64,000 bases of DNA from Artocarpus heterophyllus (taxonomy: Eukaryota > Streptophyta > Magnoliopsida > Rosales > Moraceae): positions 5,465,462 through 5,529,461 of the forward strand of contig CM046341.1 of the NCBI GenBank assembly GCA_025403435.1, written 5' to 3'. The notes beneath the pieces are model-generated. The model was not told the origin of the DNA. It saw only the letters and a list, made by a program, of their open reading frames with translations, and did not search any database. The first letter of the stretch is position 1, and each line of letters opens with the position of its first letter. The position numbers and the translations under genes are program-made. Below, one piece after another: positions 49,670 through 62,300 of the stretch.

Positions 49670-52600
49670 ACTTAGTAGCATTTTTTGAAGAGTTGGTGTA
49701 TATAATCATTCTACATAATATTTACGAAGGCATTAGTTTACACGCGGATAAAAAAAATTAAGATAAAATAATTTATGAAGTATGAGAAATACGTACCGTT
49801 GGAAGAAATTCGTGCAAAGCAATTTTGGAAGAAAGGAGTTCAAGCCTTGATCGGACATGGTGATCGTTGCGTTCTCTTCCATATAATTGTAAGCAATTAT
49901 AAAATAAAAACTCTGCTGGACCTCGTTCTAATTGTGCCCATAGGCGTTGCCCTGAAATTAACGCGGTTTCCACGTACACGTCACTGCCTTTATAAAAGGC
50001 AAACAATGGGAGCTTTGGTACAGATTTAACTTTTGAAAGAGGACGAAGGTGGAAAACTCTAGTTTTCTTCCCAATGTGCTCATAAAGGCTCAATTGTGAA
50101 TGCGCAACTACATCTGCAATCAACCAGGGTAACTGTTGATAATTTTGCCAAGATGTAAGTCCAGCTCCTTCAAGCGTAACCGCCTTTAGATTTTTCATCA
50201 TAAACTTTGAGATATATGGAAGACTCTTGAGCTTTTTGCAGTGATTAAGATTTAAGATCTCGAGAGAAGAAAGATGCTCAATAGACGAGGGAACTCGCTC
50301 TATTGCTGTTCCACTCAACACCAAACATACGATATTGTTGGAGAGTTTTGGAAACTCACTCACAGACGAGCAACCCTCAAGAACAAGAGTTATAAGATTA
50401 TTGAGATGTTGAAAATAGGAAGGAACTTCTTGCAAACTAGTGCAACATTCAAGATATACATGCTCTAACTTTGAAGCTCGAGAGAGATCTGGAAGTTCAA
50501 TTAGATGCTCAGAGTAGCTAAGATCAATCTTTTCTAAGCTCCCAAGATTCTGTTATTTAAATTAAAAAAAAAGATACATATAGACGTAATCAGAATCATT
50601 TCTTTAAAATTTGTGTTAGAAATTGGTATTATATTAAACAATACTCAAGACATGCAACAGTTCAAAACTTACTACTTGTTTCCCTTCCCAAAGTTTGTGA
50701 ACTTTGCTATGAGGCAGGTTTAGTTCAACAAGATGGAGTGGCCTAAAACTTGATGGAAAAGATTTCCAAGGATATTCCTCCCAGTGGAGATATCTAAGCG
50801 CATCGGAAAGAAACTGAAGATCTTGATCATCTCTGCCAGGAATACACACTTCACACTTCTTGCACTTGTTAGAATAAAAAAATTTGAGCAATCTTAGCCC
50901 ACACATGTTGCGGAAGGCGGCTGGATTGAAGTATACTTCACTAATATTCGACATGTCTAAAAATATTCTCTCAATTGTTGCAGTGCCCTAACAATAAATA
51001 AAAATAAATATTATATAGTCATTAAAAATTATACTAAAAAATAATATTCAAGGAAATCAAAATTGTTTGTTGGAAAATTTTTATTAATGCTAAAAAAATT
51101 GTCTCTGAATACTTTTTCATGAAAAAAATTGTGTTTAAACACTTACTATTTCAGTTTTCAAGACATGATAGACATCTTCAGGATTCCACAATCTACTACG
51201 CTTTGCAATCTCTTTAATAGATTGTTCAATCTCCCATCCCATTTCTTGAACCATATCATGCATCCAAAGTATGTTGTCATCTTTGATAGTGATGAGAGAC
51301 TTATCAATGAGGTCATCAATTCCTGATTTTGCAAACAAACCACAAGCATCCAATATCCTTTCTACATAATCTCTACGCGCACCTTTGAAAAAGCACGCAA
51401 TATCTTGAAATATACACTTTTGTTCTTCGTCCAATCCATCAAAACTTATTCTCAATATACTCTGAATTTTTGGGTGGGGACATTTTTTCTGTTTGGCCAA
51501 TTCATCTTTCCAATTCTCTTCTTTCTTCCCAGAAAGAAAGGAACCTAAAACGTCAAGAGCTAAAGGAATACCTTCGCAATAGTTTATGACGCTTTCTGAA
51601 ACATGTAAAAGATCTTTTCTTGGAGCGACTCTTTTATAAGCATTTGAATGAAAGAGTAGAAGAGCTTCCTCTTTGTTCAATCTCTCAACTTGATAAATCT
51701 CGTTAACTTCATTCCGTAACACTTGTTTGTCTCTAGTTGTGATGATTATTCTACTTTGAGGACCAAACAAGCTATAATTTTCAGATAAAAATTTCAACTG
51801 CTCTAAATCATCCACATCATCAAAAACAACAAGCACATTTCTACTATGTAGTCGATCCTTATCATATGTAGCTCCCAAGGATAAGGTACCCATATTTGGA
51901 TTTTTTTCTTTCAACAATTCAGATAATAGTTTTTTCTTCAAGTCATGTTCATGACCTTTGCCCCATTCTTCCCTAATATTTTGAAGAAAACAACTACTTT
52001 CAAATTTATCAGAGAGTCGGTCGAATACAACTCGCGCAAGAGTTGTCTTTCCTACACCACCAATGCCCCAAATACCTACTTTATGACACTTGGCTGAAGA
52101 GCTAATTTGCAGCAAGGATTCAATTTTTGCAGCACGTTTTGTTATTCCAACTAATCCCTTGAAAGCATCAAATGAGGTTGTCCGATTTAATTTGCTCAAA
52201 ATGTCTTCGACAATTCTCTCAACTAAATTGGCTTCAGGCCTAGCATGCAAGAAATAAAATTGGTGAGAACCAACGAAAGAACTGTATTATATATAATGAA
52301 ACGGAAGAGAAGTTAACAAGAGAATTGACACGTAAAAGTACATGACATGTGTACCTATGGATACACTGCTTGTCTGTGGGTTATTATTTGGGCTTTCACT
52401 CTAGATATAATCAGGCCCCGTTACACATACCACTCACATAAGATTGAAACATATATACCATTTTTGGATTACAAAAAAAAATTTCCTTTGTGCTTGCCTA
52501 CAACCGCAAAGAGCCAAAATTTCAAACTTTCTCACAGAAGTTATAAAAGAAAAAAAGGTACCACATAAATAAGTGCTCTTTGTCAAATTAATCCTCCTGA

Positions 52601-53469
52601 TCACTTGGCTGATAATTGGGTTTTCATTTTGGATATATGTGATTACATATTTAAAATGGGTATCCTGCATTTTGTGTATTTTTCAGTCAGATTAATAGGG
52701 ACATTTGGGTATAACAAAAATGCTCGGTACAGTGATGGTGTAAATTATCTATCAAATAAGAAAACAGAATACACTAATATTTATACAGTGAAAGAATGTT
52801 CTCATATTAATCCGAATCTAAAATAAAATCATAAGTTGAGATTTACTATACTCTACACTTGTGTTTGGTAGCCGAATTTTTCACAATGAATTGAAGAAAA
52901 GCAAGAGTAAGTAAAAAGTCTAAATACAAGCAGACGTTTATTTCGTTAAAAAAACGTTTAAGCAGAAAGATTAATTATATATAAATAACCTACCTAATGA
53001 CCTGTGAATCCCATCCAGCTTGATTGGCAGCTGCTGTCAAAGCATCCCTCCACTTGTGAAACTTGCCCATATACTTATTTGTTCCAAAACGTTCTTCATT
53101 TATAGCAAAACTCCCCCTTTGATGTCGGACATCTGACGGATCTACACAATAAAAAACTGGAAGAACAGTTCGTTTGCAGTTTTCTTGGCATTCGAGTATG
53201 TGGACAAGTTCATCCAAGCACCAAGATGAAGATGCATATTTTTCTGAGAAAATGATGACATAAAGCCTCGACATCTCCATGGCTTCTTTAAGTGCAGGTG
53301 AAATTTGATCGCCTCTATTTAGATCAGCATCATCTCTGTAGGCTTTAATGCTTGCCCTTTGTAAAGCAGCAAGAAAATGACTGGTAAAATTATTACGGGT
53401 ATCTTCACCGCTAAAACTAACAAAAACATCGTATTTGAAAGGAGGAACAGTCCCACAAGAAGAAGTCAT
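48908..53469 (-). CDS. TNL2, TIR-NBS-LRR immune receptor
   Basis: This is the most intact receptor of the array. Exons (minus strand): 53469-52994, 52239-51147, 50987-50673, 50549-49797 and 49633-48984; the frame can also read through to a stop at 48908. About 1095 residues. TIR: GEDTRNNF, SSWCLDEL. NBS: GIGGVGKTT, VLVVFDDVD, the complete RNBS-B IIITTRDKQVL, GIPLALDVLG, FQDIACFF and WMHDMVQEMG. LRRs occupy exons 3-4, with HLIELPDLSRASKLE and SSIEHLSSLEILNLN repeats. The C-JID has PGRDIPKWF and NSINPNFLGFAV, the canonical post-LRR motifs. No disabling mutation was seen. The position of the last splice or stop is uncertain. A 5' UTR intron (53603-53476) is likely. Confidence 0.93.
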
Positions 53470-54344
53470 GTTGTCCTGTCATGACATAATAAATATAGAG
53501 TAGAATTAGAAATTAAACCAAAAAAATATACAAATATAGTTAAGTAGATCAAGCAGATTGCCCTCAAAAATCAAAGATCACTAGAATAATATATAATCCA
53601 TACCAGACTATTAGCAGAAGTCTCCATTAATTTTCTCCTTTGATGATCAGATAGTGATAAGATTGGAGCATAAATTAACAAGCAAATTGAACCAAACCAT
53701 CCTCACACAACAACGATATGAAAATTAAATTTGTTGAATGATGACCTGCACACACGAGCCTGCAATACTTGGTAAGAAACTGAGCGAAGACATGTATGTC
53801 GATGCCTACGACTGAAGAAGGTAAAGAACAAAATATGAATGAATCTCCACCGTTTGTAGTGGCTGCTTTTTATAATATAATAATAAGAATAAGAACACCT
53901 GCGGCTTCGGAGAAGTTTCTTCATTAAAGGGGTCAAGATAATTCCATATAGCCGTTGATATAAAATTTTAATAAATCCCCACCGTTTATAGTGGCTGCTT
54001 TTTTACAATATATAAAACCGCAAGTGGGAATTTTTCGAGATTGTCTCCCTCGAATTGATTGGTGTACCGGCCCCAAAGCAGACGACAAATACGTAAAATA
54101 AAGAGAAATTGTTGGGCATGTCAAGGCATTTTAAGATGATTGAAGTAAATATGAAGTGTAATTTGTGGTGTTTGAGATAGTATTTGAAATCAATGCGGTG
54201 GAATTAAAATATTATAGCACATCATAATTTTATATTATAATATATTTATTTTATATTATAACATAAAAAATTTTACAATATAATATTAGAACTGATAAGG
54301 TAGAAATAAGTTGTCAAATACACTCTTGTATTTTTAGTGTATAA

Positions 54345-54770
54345 GTTTTAAATAATGAAAATGGTTTTAAATCATAAAAATAATTTAAACTGATATTTAG
54401 TGAAATAATAATTGAGACAGTTTTAAATTATTTAAAATTTAAATTTTGTTTCCATTAAGTTTAGACAGTTTTAAACTATTTTCTACCATAAAATCATACA
54501 TGCTTGTTTTTCTTTATAAATCATAAGGCTTGTTTGCTAATATTTTTATTTTGATTTTTGTTTTTGAAAAATATAAAAATAAAAATGTTTCGAAGAATGT
54601 TTTAAGACTTTTTAAAAATTGTATTTAGTTATATATGGTGATATGTTTTTTAAATAAAATATTTTTAATAAAAAATTATTTATGTAATGCCAAACCAAAT
54701 TTAATTATAAAACAATAATTATATATATTATTTTGATTAAAAAACAAGCATTTTTAAATGAAAAAAATTA
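54345..54770. repeat. Repeat family C copy 3 plus MITE-like sequence
   Basis: Counterpart of 43730-44150; 54345-54530 is again related to the single copy at 17310-17560 outside the array. Confidence 0.6.
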
Positions 54771-55290
54771 AGAGGAAACTCTTCCTCTTCTTCCTTCTCC
54801 TTCGTTGCAAAACCGTGGGCTCCAGTAAAGGCTGCAACGTCGGCGACCTACGACTAGGACGGAGCTATGGTGACTATGAGAGGCATGCGACGAAGATCGA
54901 GGCTAGGCTTGGGGGCTTCGCGCGACGACGGAACTTGGTGGCACGATTCGACGCCGGCATGAGTGGGGCGTTTGGAAGGCGATCCACACAAGCCCGATGA
55001 CAACAAGATCTGCGCGAGCTCCTGTGGCGACAATGGAGTTGTGGAACCGAACAGAGGCATGGAGAGGACAGACGGCGAAGTCACTGGGAGGTTGGAGGTC
55101 TCGCCTGCGAGGGTTGGTTGTGGGAATGATGGCGGCTAGGTGGCGCTGCTCGTTTGGAGGAGGGGCTCAGGTCGGAGCTCTCATCGGCCAGCAATGGTGG
55201 CAAGGATGGCGACGCTGGTCGCTAGGAGGAAGGGCTGGGTTGGTAATCGTGGGTTTGAGAGAAAATGAGGGAGTGGAAGGGATAGAGTAT
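54771..55290. repeat. GC-rich island, copy 2
   Basis: Counterpart of 44151-44690 (shared CGTGGGCTCCAGTAAAGGCT, GACGCCGGCATGAGTGGGG). Indels relative to copy 1 shift the reading frames, for example near 54930-55000. Confidence 0.6.
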
Positions 55291-55589
55291 GAAAAAAAAT
55301 TTGTAGAAACAATAGATGCTGCCCTTCAACTATGTCATGTAGCAAGTCCCTGCAGCTTCTGCTAGAAACTTTAGAGATACCGATAACAAAGGTAGAAACA
55401 ATAGATCCTACCGTTCAACTAATCAGATTTCGAAAACTTGTCATAAGCAATTTTTAGAAATAGTTTGACTATTTTATGAAAGACCTAATATTTTAAGTAT
55501 CGATGGAATTTTCATAGACCCGACCCGCCTATTCCCTCATAAGTTTTAAGCTATATTTCTAGTGGTACAATCTCCCGTCGAAGAGGGCA

Positions 55590-56865
55590 ATCAAATGGGA
55601 GTAGAATATGGATAATTACCTCTATCAATTCGTTCCCACGTTTTAGGGAAACTTTAATTTTAATTTTAAATGCAAATATACTGAACAAATTTATTTATTA
55701 AATAAATAAATGAATATTCCTAACAGCTTCATGCACCATTTAAAAAAATTTTAAATCATAAATATTATAATATTGTTTCATGTATTAATTAGGCAAAAAC
55801 TTGTATAAAGAAAAAAATTTACACATATATATGGGATAAACAATTAAATTATAACAAAAATACATGACCTGTAAAGTCTTGCAATGCAATTTTCCTAGAA
55901 AGGAATTTAAGCTTTCAGACAGACGCGATCGTTTCGTTGTTTCGTTTTCTCCCATCCAGTTGTAGGCAATTATATATAGACAATAGAAACTCCTTTTTTT
56001 CCCTGAGATAAATGATTAAACTCACTAAGGTAAAGCACTTGATGCTCGGTTGAACTTGTACGCTTTGTCCTATTGATCTCGAGACACTTTGGCCAAATCC
56101 AACGAGCTCTGGTACAGAAATAAGTTTTCCAATTAAGAGGACGAAGGAAAATTCAATAATTTCATGTATGTGTTCGTGCCCATAAAAGTTTAGTACTGAA
56201 GTCGTAAAGACCTTTTCAATTCACCAAGGATAAATAGAACGCAAATTAGAGAGTAGAAGAGTTCTTTCAAATGTAATCACCTTTAAACTTGTTTTTCTTT
56301 TTTAATCTTTGAAATGTAATTTGAAAAACTATTGAGGTTTTTGCAATCATCAAGGTTTGAGATCTCGAGGCAAGAGAGACGCTGAATTGATGATAAGGAA
56401 ACTCTCTCAATTGTCGTTCCGCTCAACACCAAAAGTACAATACTCTTTTGTAGAGTTTGAAAAGTCATACACTGCGGAGCAACCCTCAAGAATGAGAGTT
56501 TTATGCTCATCAAGATGTTGAAAATAGTATGGAACTTGTTATATTTATGCTCCAATTTTGAAGAGCGAAAGCCATCTGGAAGTATAATCAGATGCTCAGA
56601 ATAGCAACAATCAACCTTTCTTAAACTCCCAAGATAGTGTAAATTATAAAATAAAAAATTAATAAAACAAAGCTTCAAATAATTATATCTAGAATAATTT
56701 AACTAGAATTTGCATGCGTTAGACATTATTAATCTATCATTAATGGTCATGAACACAACATGGAAGTTCAAAACTTACCGCAAGGTTCCCTTCCCAAAGT
56801 TTGTGAACTTTCCTAGCTATGAGGCAAGTCAAGTTCAACAAGATTGGATGGCCTAAAACTTGGGA
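55590..56865 (-). pseudogene. TNL relic L5 (exon 3 end plus exon 4)
   Basis: Counterpart of L3. On the minus strand 56650-56285 still reads LGSLRKVDCCYSEHL, IVLLVLSGTTIERV and LEISNLDDCKNLNS, that is, successive LRRs of TNL exon 4. 56860-56770 corresponds to the exon 3 end. No TIR or NBS is attached and there are several disruptions downstream. Confidence 0.8.
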
Positions 56866-58380
56866 AAAGATTTCCAAGGAAGGATATATTTATAGTAGTA
56901 ATAGTAATACTAATAATAAAAATAATAATAATAAAGTCGATGTAAAAGTAGATATGATATTAGGGGGAAGTAACGAAAATAAAGAAGAAGAAAAATAAGT
57001 AAAACAAATAATAAATGACCAAAACATGTAAATAAAAAAAGAAGGAAGGACAAAGAAAAAAAAAAAAGCAAAAGCGAAAAGAAAAAAAAAGCAAAAAAAG
57101 AACAAAGAACAAAATGATTCTTCCTCTTGTCAAAACCATAGATGAGATGGATTTATTGAAGAGGAGATGAAAAACTACTTAAAGGTACATATAAGAAATA
57201 AAAAAGTATTTAGAAGGCACTTTTGAGAAAAAATATAAAAAAATAAGCATATATAAAAGTTTTATGGTAATATGCTTAAGTATACAAAAACTACTAAGGG
57301 ATATACAGGAGAGGTAAAACGACGTTCATATGGCACATTTGAGTGCAAAAATAGGCTTAAAATATATAAAATAAACGCTACAAAGAGATACATTTGTAGG
57401 AAAAAATATTTTAACAAAGACAAATTAGAGACGAAAAAAAAATTTTAATAAAGTGAATGTGAAAATAGACAAAATTTTAAAGCGGGGAGAACGAAAAAAC
57501 TTGAAAACTGGGGGGGAAAATATAGCAAAATATGTATGTAAAAAAGAATGGATGACAGAAAAAGTAAAAAGCAAACGGTAACAAAAAACAAAAAAACAAA
57601 TGATAAAACGTGTCATCCTTTGGGGAGATCAATTTAAAAACAGATTGTATTTTGTACACACACTTGTGTATGTGTGTGTTAAAGGTTATTTATTTGATAC
57701 ATACAAAAATGTATTTGAGAGGGTTTAAAACATGTTTAGATAGGAACATTTATAAAAATAAATTGTCATATCAAAGCAATTAGGAAAAAAAATATTTACA
57801 AGTTATATTTAGAGAAAGAGAAAAAGAAAATATATAAAGAAAAAAGGCAAGAATGGAATATGGGAAAGACATAGAGAGAGAAAGCAAAAAGAAAATGTTT
57901 CATTACATCTTTTTGGACAAGAAAATGGATTTTACCTTGTATACATGTTGAAGTCACATTTAGCTTGTATCTCTTTTTTTGTGTCTTCTCAGTAATATCA
58001 TGTCATGTCAATTAAAATATTTTAACTGATATAATTAATGATATAATATTTTAATTAACATGACATTCTAATTAACATGGTATGATATTATTAAAAGGAC
58101 CTAAATGGGAATAAGTGGACACATGAATTGGTTCTGTTAAAGATTAAAGATATATAAAGTGAGAAGTAGATGGAACAAAAATATAGAAAATTAAGAAAAA
58201 ATAGAAATAGAGGAGGAAGGGCAAATAAAGAAGATGAAATAATGACCAAAGCACTTGAGCAATACAAAAAAAAAAAAAAGGACCAAAGCAGTAAAAGTTA
58301 AAAAAAAAAAAAAAGGAAGAGGAATGACCGAATCTTGCATTCTCACTTTCTGTGTGCATAAAGAAACGATATAGATTGCT
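56866..58380. other. Intergenic part of unit 2, no gene
   Basis: Purine-rich DNA collinear with 46580-47940. The apparent small minus-strand frames are low-complexity Phe/Leu-rich translations of A-rich runs. Confidence 0.5.
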
Positions 58381-58384
58381 CCGA

Positions 58385-59085
58385 GATGAAACGTACCTGC
58401 ATCTTGTATCACTTGATTTAGACTCTTCCCTAGTCTCATACTCTTCTTCTTCCTCTAGGTTTGAATCCTGTTGATCAATTGTTGGCAATTACAAAATAGA
58501 AATTTCTCTTTTTCCGTCAGATAAATAATTAAATTCAATGAGAGAAAGTACTTGCTAAGTAACCTCAGTTAACTTTCTACGCGTCGTTCTTCTTGGATCA
58601 TGATCATCTAGATTTAGCACGAGCAAAAGTAGTCTAGTCCTATTGCACTTGGCACAATTTCCACATTCTTGTCGACTCATTGGAAAGGTCTACCTGGTAC
58701 AGAAATAAGTTTCCAAATTAAGAGGACGAAGGAAAGATTTCAAAATTTCATATCTGAATTTGTGCCGTTATAGGCCCAGTATTAAAGGCCCAAAGAACTT
58801 TTCAATCTACCAAAGATAAATAGAATGCAAATCAGAAAGCACAATAGTTCTTTCGAATTTAACTGCCTTTAAACTTGTTTTTTCTTTTCAAATCTTTGAG
58901 ATATAATTTGAAAAACTCTTTGAGGTTTTTGCAATCATCAAGTTTAATATTTCGAAAGAAGAGATATATGCTCAATTGATAATAAGGAAACTCTCTCTAT
59001 TGTTGTTTTACTCCACACCAAACATACAATACTCTTGGAGAATTTAAGAAGTCATGCACAGAGGAGCAACCCTCGAGATAAATTA
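58385..59085 (-). pseudogene. TNL relic L6 (exon 4 fused to exon 5 tail)
   Basis: Counterpart of L4. The exon 5 tail reads DSNLEEEEEYETREESKSSD at about 58470-58400, directly preceded by an eroded LRR exon up to 59085 (including the CSSVHDF-like remnant at its upstream end). Confidence 0.75.
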
Positions 59086-59372
59086 GACAGGCAAAATATT
59101 TTAACACTACAAAGGGATATATTTGTAGGAAAAATATATTTTCATAAAGATAAATTAGACATATATAAAAAAACAATTTAGTAAAGACAACGTGAAAATA
59201 GACGAAATAGTAAAGGGGAAGCAACAAGAAAAAAAGTAGAGAAGTGAGGAGAAAAAAAAATAGAGGATTTCAAGGTCAGGATAGATAGCAAAAGTAGCAC
59301 ATACAGCAAAACGTACCTGCATACTTTGTCACTTGATTTAGAATCTTGACTAGTTTCGTAATTTTTCTATTT

Positions 59373-62300
59373 TCACTGAGCCCGAAACTCTTCACTAGTT
59401 TCACAAACCTGTTGATCAAGTAGACCAAATTTTTTGGCATCTTCCTCGTACAGAGGGCGGATTGCACACTGGATTATCGAACCAAGATCACTATTGACAT
59501 CATGTCGATAGATATCATGTCCGTAGTGAAGAGTCTTATAATCTTCTTCTTCCTCTGGGTTCAAATCCTGTTGATCAAGTAGACCAAAGTTTTTTGCACG
59601 TATCTCATATGTACGGCGAGGCCGGAAGAGCAGCGGCTCACGACCACATAATAAGAACTCAAATTCAACTTTGGTGATCATTTCTCGTAAAGTACTTAAT
59701 CTTTCCTCTTCAATTAGGACTCTTTCATTTAAAAGATAATTGGATCCACTAATATCAGTAAAATCCCACGACCACCTACAACCATTGTTCATTATGAATT
59801 GCGGTTTACATAGAAGTTGAAGCAGCTTCCGACGCCAAACTTTGTAACGATTGATTTTAACAGCGACACATACGGCGAAACCCAAAAAATTGGGATTAAT
59901 TGAATTTGGAGGAAGATCGATTACCACACTCAGCATGTTAGTCCTACTTGATATTTTAGGAGAAAATTGATACAGGAACCACTTGGGGATGTCTCGCCCC
60001 GGACGACATATACCAATATAGGCTTCTTTAGGAAGTTTCCTGAGCTGTAAATATATATATAAACTTAGTAGCATTTTTTGAAAACTTAGTGTATATATAA
60101 TCTTTCTACATAATATTTACGAAAGCAATAGTTTAAACGCGGATAACAAAAATTAAGATAAAATAATTTATGAAGAATGAGAAATACGTACTGTAGGAAA
60201 TTCGCACAAAGCAATTTTGGAAGAAAGGACTTCTAGCCTTGATCGGACATGGTTATCATTGCGTTCTGTCCCATATAATTGTAAGCAATTATAAAATAAA
60301 AACTCTGCTGGACCTCCTTTTATGTTTGTGCATAGGCGTTCCTTTGAAATTGACACGGTCTCCACGTACATGTCGTTGCCTTTATAAAGGCAAACAATGG
60401 GAGCTTTGGCACAGATTCGACTTTTAAAAGAGGACGAAGCTGGAAAACTCTAGTTTCCTCCTCCCTAGTATGCTCATAAAGGCTTAGTTGTGAACGCGCG
60501 ACTACATCTGCAATCCACCAGGGTAACAGTTGATAGTTTTGCCAAGATATGGAACCCAGCTCCTTCAAGCGTAACCGCCTTTAGATTTTTCATCTTTAAC
60601 TTTGAGATATATGGAAGACTCTTGAGCTTTTTGCAATGATTAAGATTTAAGATCTCGAGAGAAGAAAGATGTTCAATAGATGAGGGAATTTGCTTTATTG
60701 CCGTTCCACTCAACACCAAACATACCATACTCTTGGGGAGTTTTGGAAACTCATGCACAGACGAGCAACCCTCAAGAACGAGAGTTATGAGATTATTGAG
60801 ATGTTGAAAACAGGAAGGAACTTCTTGCAAACTAGTGCAACATTCAAGATATACATGCTCCAACTTTGAAGCTCGAGAGAGATCTGGAAGTTCAATTAGA
60901 TGCACAGAGTAGCCAAAATCAACCTTTTTTAAGCTCCCAAGGTCCTGTAAATTAAATTCAAAAAAAGACACATATACACGTAATCAGAATCATTTCTTTA
61001 AAATTTGCATTAGACATTGGTATTCTATTAAACAATACTCAAGACATGCGACCGTTCAAGACTTACTACTTGTTTCCCTTCCCAAAGTTTGTGAACTTTG
61101 CTATGAGGCAGGCTTAGTTCAACAAGATGGAGTGGCCTAAAACTTGATGGAAAAGATTTCCAAGGGTATCCCTCCCAGTGGAGATATCTAAGCGCATCGG
61201 GAAGAAACTGAAGTTCTTGATCATCCTTGCCAGGAATGCACACTTGACACTTCTTGTGCTCGTTAGAATAAAAAAATTTGAGCAATCTTAGCTTATACAG
61301 GTTGTGGAAGGCGGCTGGATTGAAGTATACTTCACTAATATTCGACATGTCTAAAAATATTCCCTCAATTGTCGCAGTGCCCTGACAATAAACGAAAATA
61401 AGCATTACATAGTTATTCAAATATTGTTTTAATTAAAAATTATACTAAATAATATTCAAGGAAATCAAAATTGTTTGTTGGAAAATTTTTATTAATGCTG
61501 AAAAAAATGTTTCTCAATATTTTTTTATGAAAAAAATAATACATTTAAACACTTACTATTTCAGTTTTCAAGACATGGTAGATATCTTCAGGATTCCACA
61601 ATCTACTATGCTTTGCAATCTCTTGAATACATTGTTCAATCTCCCATCCCATTTCTTGAACCAGATCATGCATCCAAAGTATCTCATCATCTTTGATAAT
61701 GATGAGAGACTTATCAATGAGGTCATCAATTCCTGATTTTGCAAACAAACCACAAGCATCCAATATCCTTTCTACATAGTCTCTACGCGAGCCTTTGAAA
61801 AAGCATGCAATATCTTGAAATATACACTTCTGCTTTCGGTCCAATCCATCAAAACTTATTCTCAATATACTTTGAATTTTTGGATGGGGGCATTCTTTCA
61901 GTTTGTCCATTTCATCTTCCCAATTCTCTTCTTTCTTCCCAGAAAGAAAGGAACCTAAAACCTCAAGAGCCAAAGGAATACCTTCGCAATAGTTTATGAC
62001 GCTTTCTGAAACATGTAAAAGATCATTTCTTGGAGCGACTCTTTTATAAGCATTTGAATGAAAGAGTAGAAGAGCTTCCTCGTTATTCAATCTCTCAACT
62101 TTATAAATCTCGTCAACTTCTTTCCGTAACACTTGTTGGTCTCTACTTGTAATGATTATTATACTTCCAGATCCAAACAAGCTATAATCTTCAGATAAAA
62201 ATTTCAACTGCTTTAATTGATCCACATCATCAAAAACGACAAGCACCTTTCTACTAACTAGTCGAACCTTATCATATGTAGGTCCCAAGGATAAGGTACC

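Larger units (their letters stand above)
42873..53469 (-). repeat. Tandem unit 1 of the TNL array (about 10.6 kb)
   Basis: The interval from the TNL1 start codon to the TNL2 start codon is collinear with 53470-63967. In order on the plus strand both carry TNL promoter sequence, repeat family C, a GC-rich island, LRR relic, AAT-rich microsatellite, second LRR relic, and TNL gene. Spacing of the three TIR exons is 10,597 and 10,498 bases, so the units duplicated as blocks. Confidence 0.9.

Noticed and set aside
46890..58490. Phe/Leu-rich small minus-strand frames in the TNL intergenic DNA
   Set aside because: They are translations of A-rich repeats. They look like membrane proteins only because of composition, and they do not keep frame between units.
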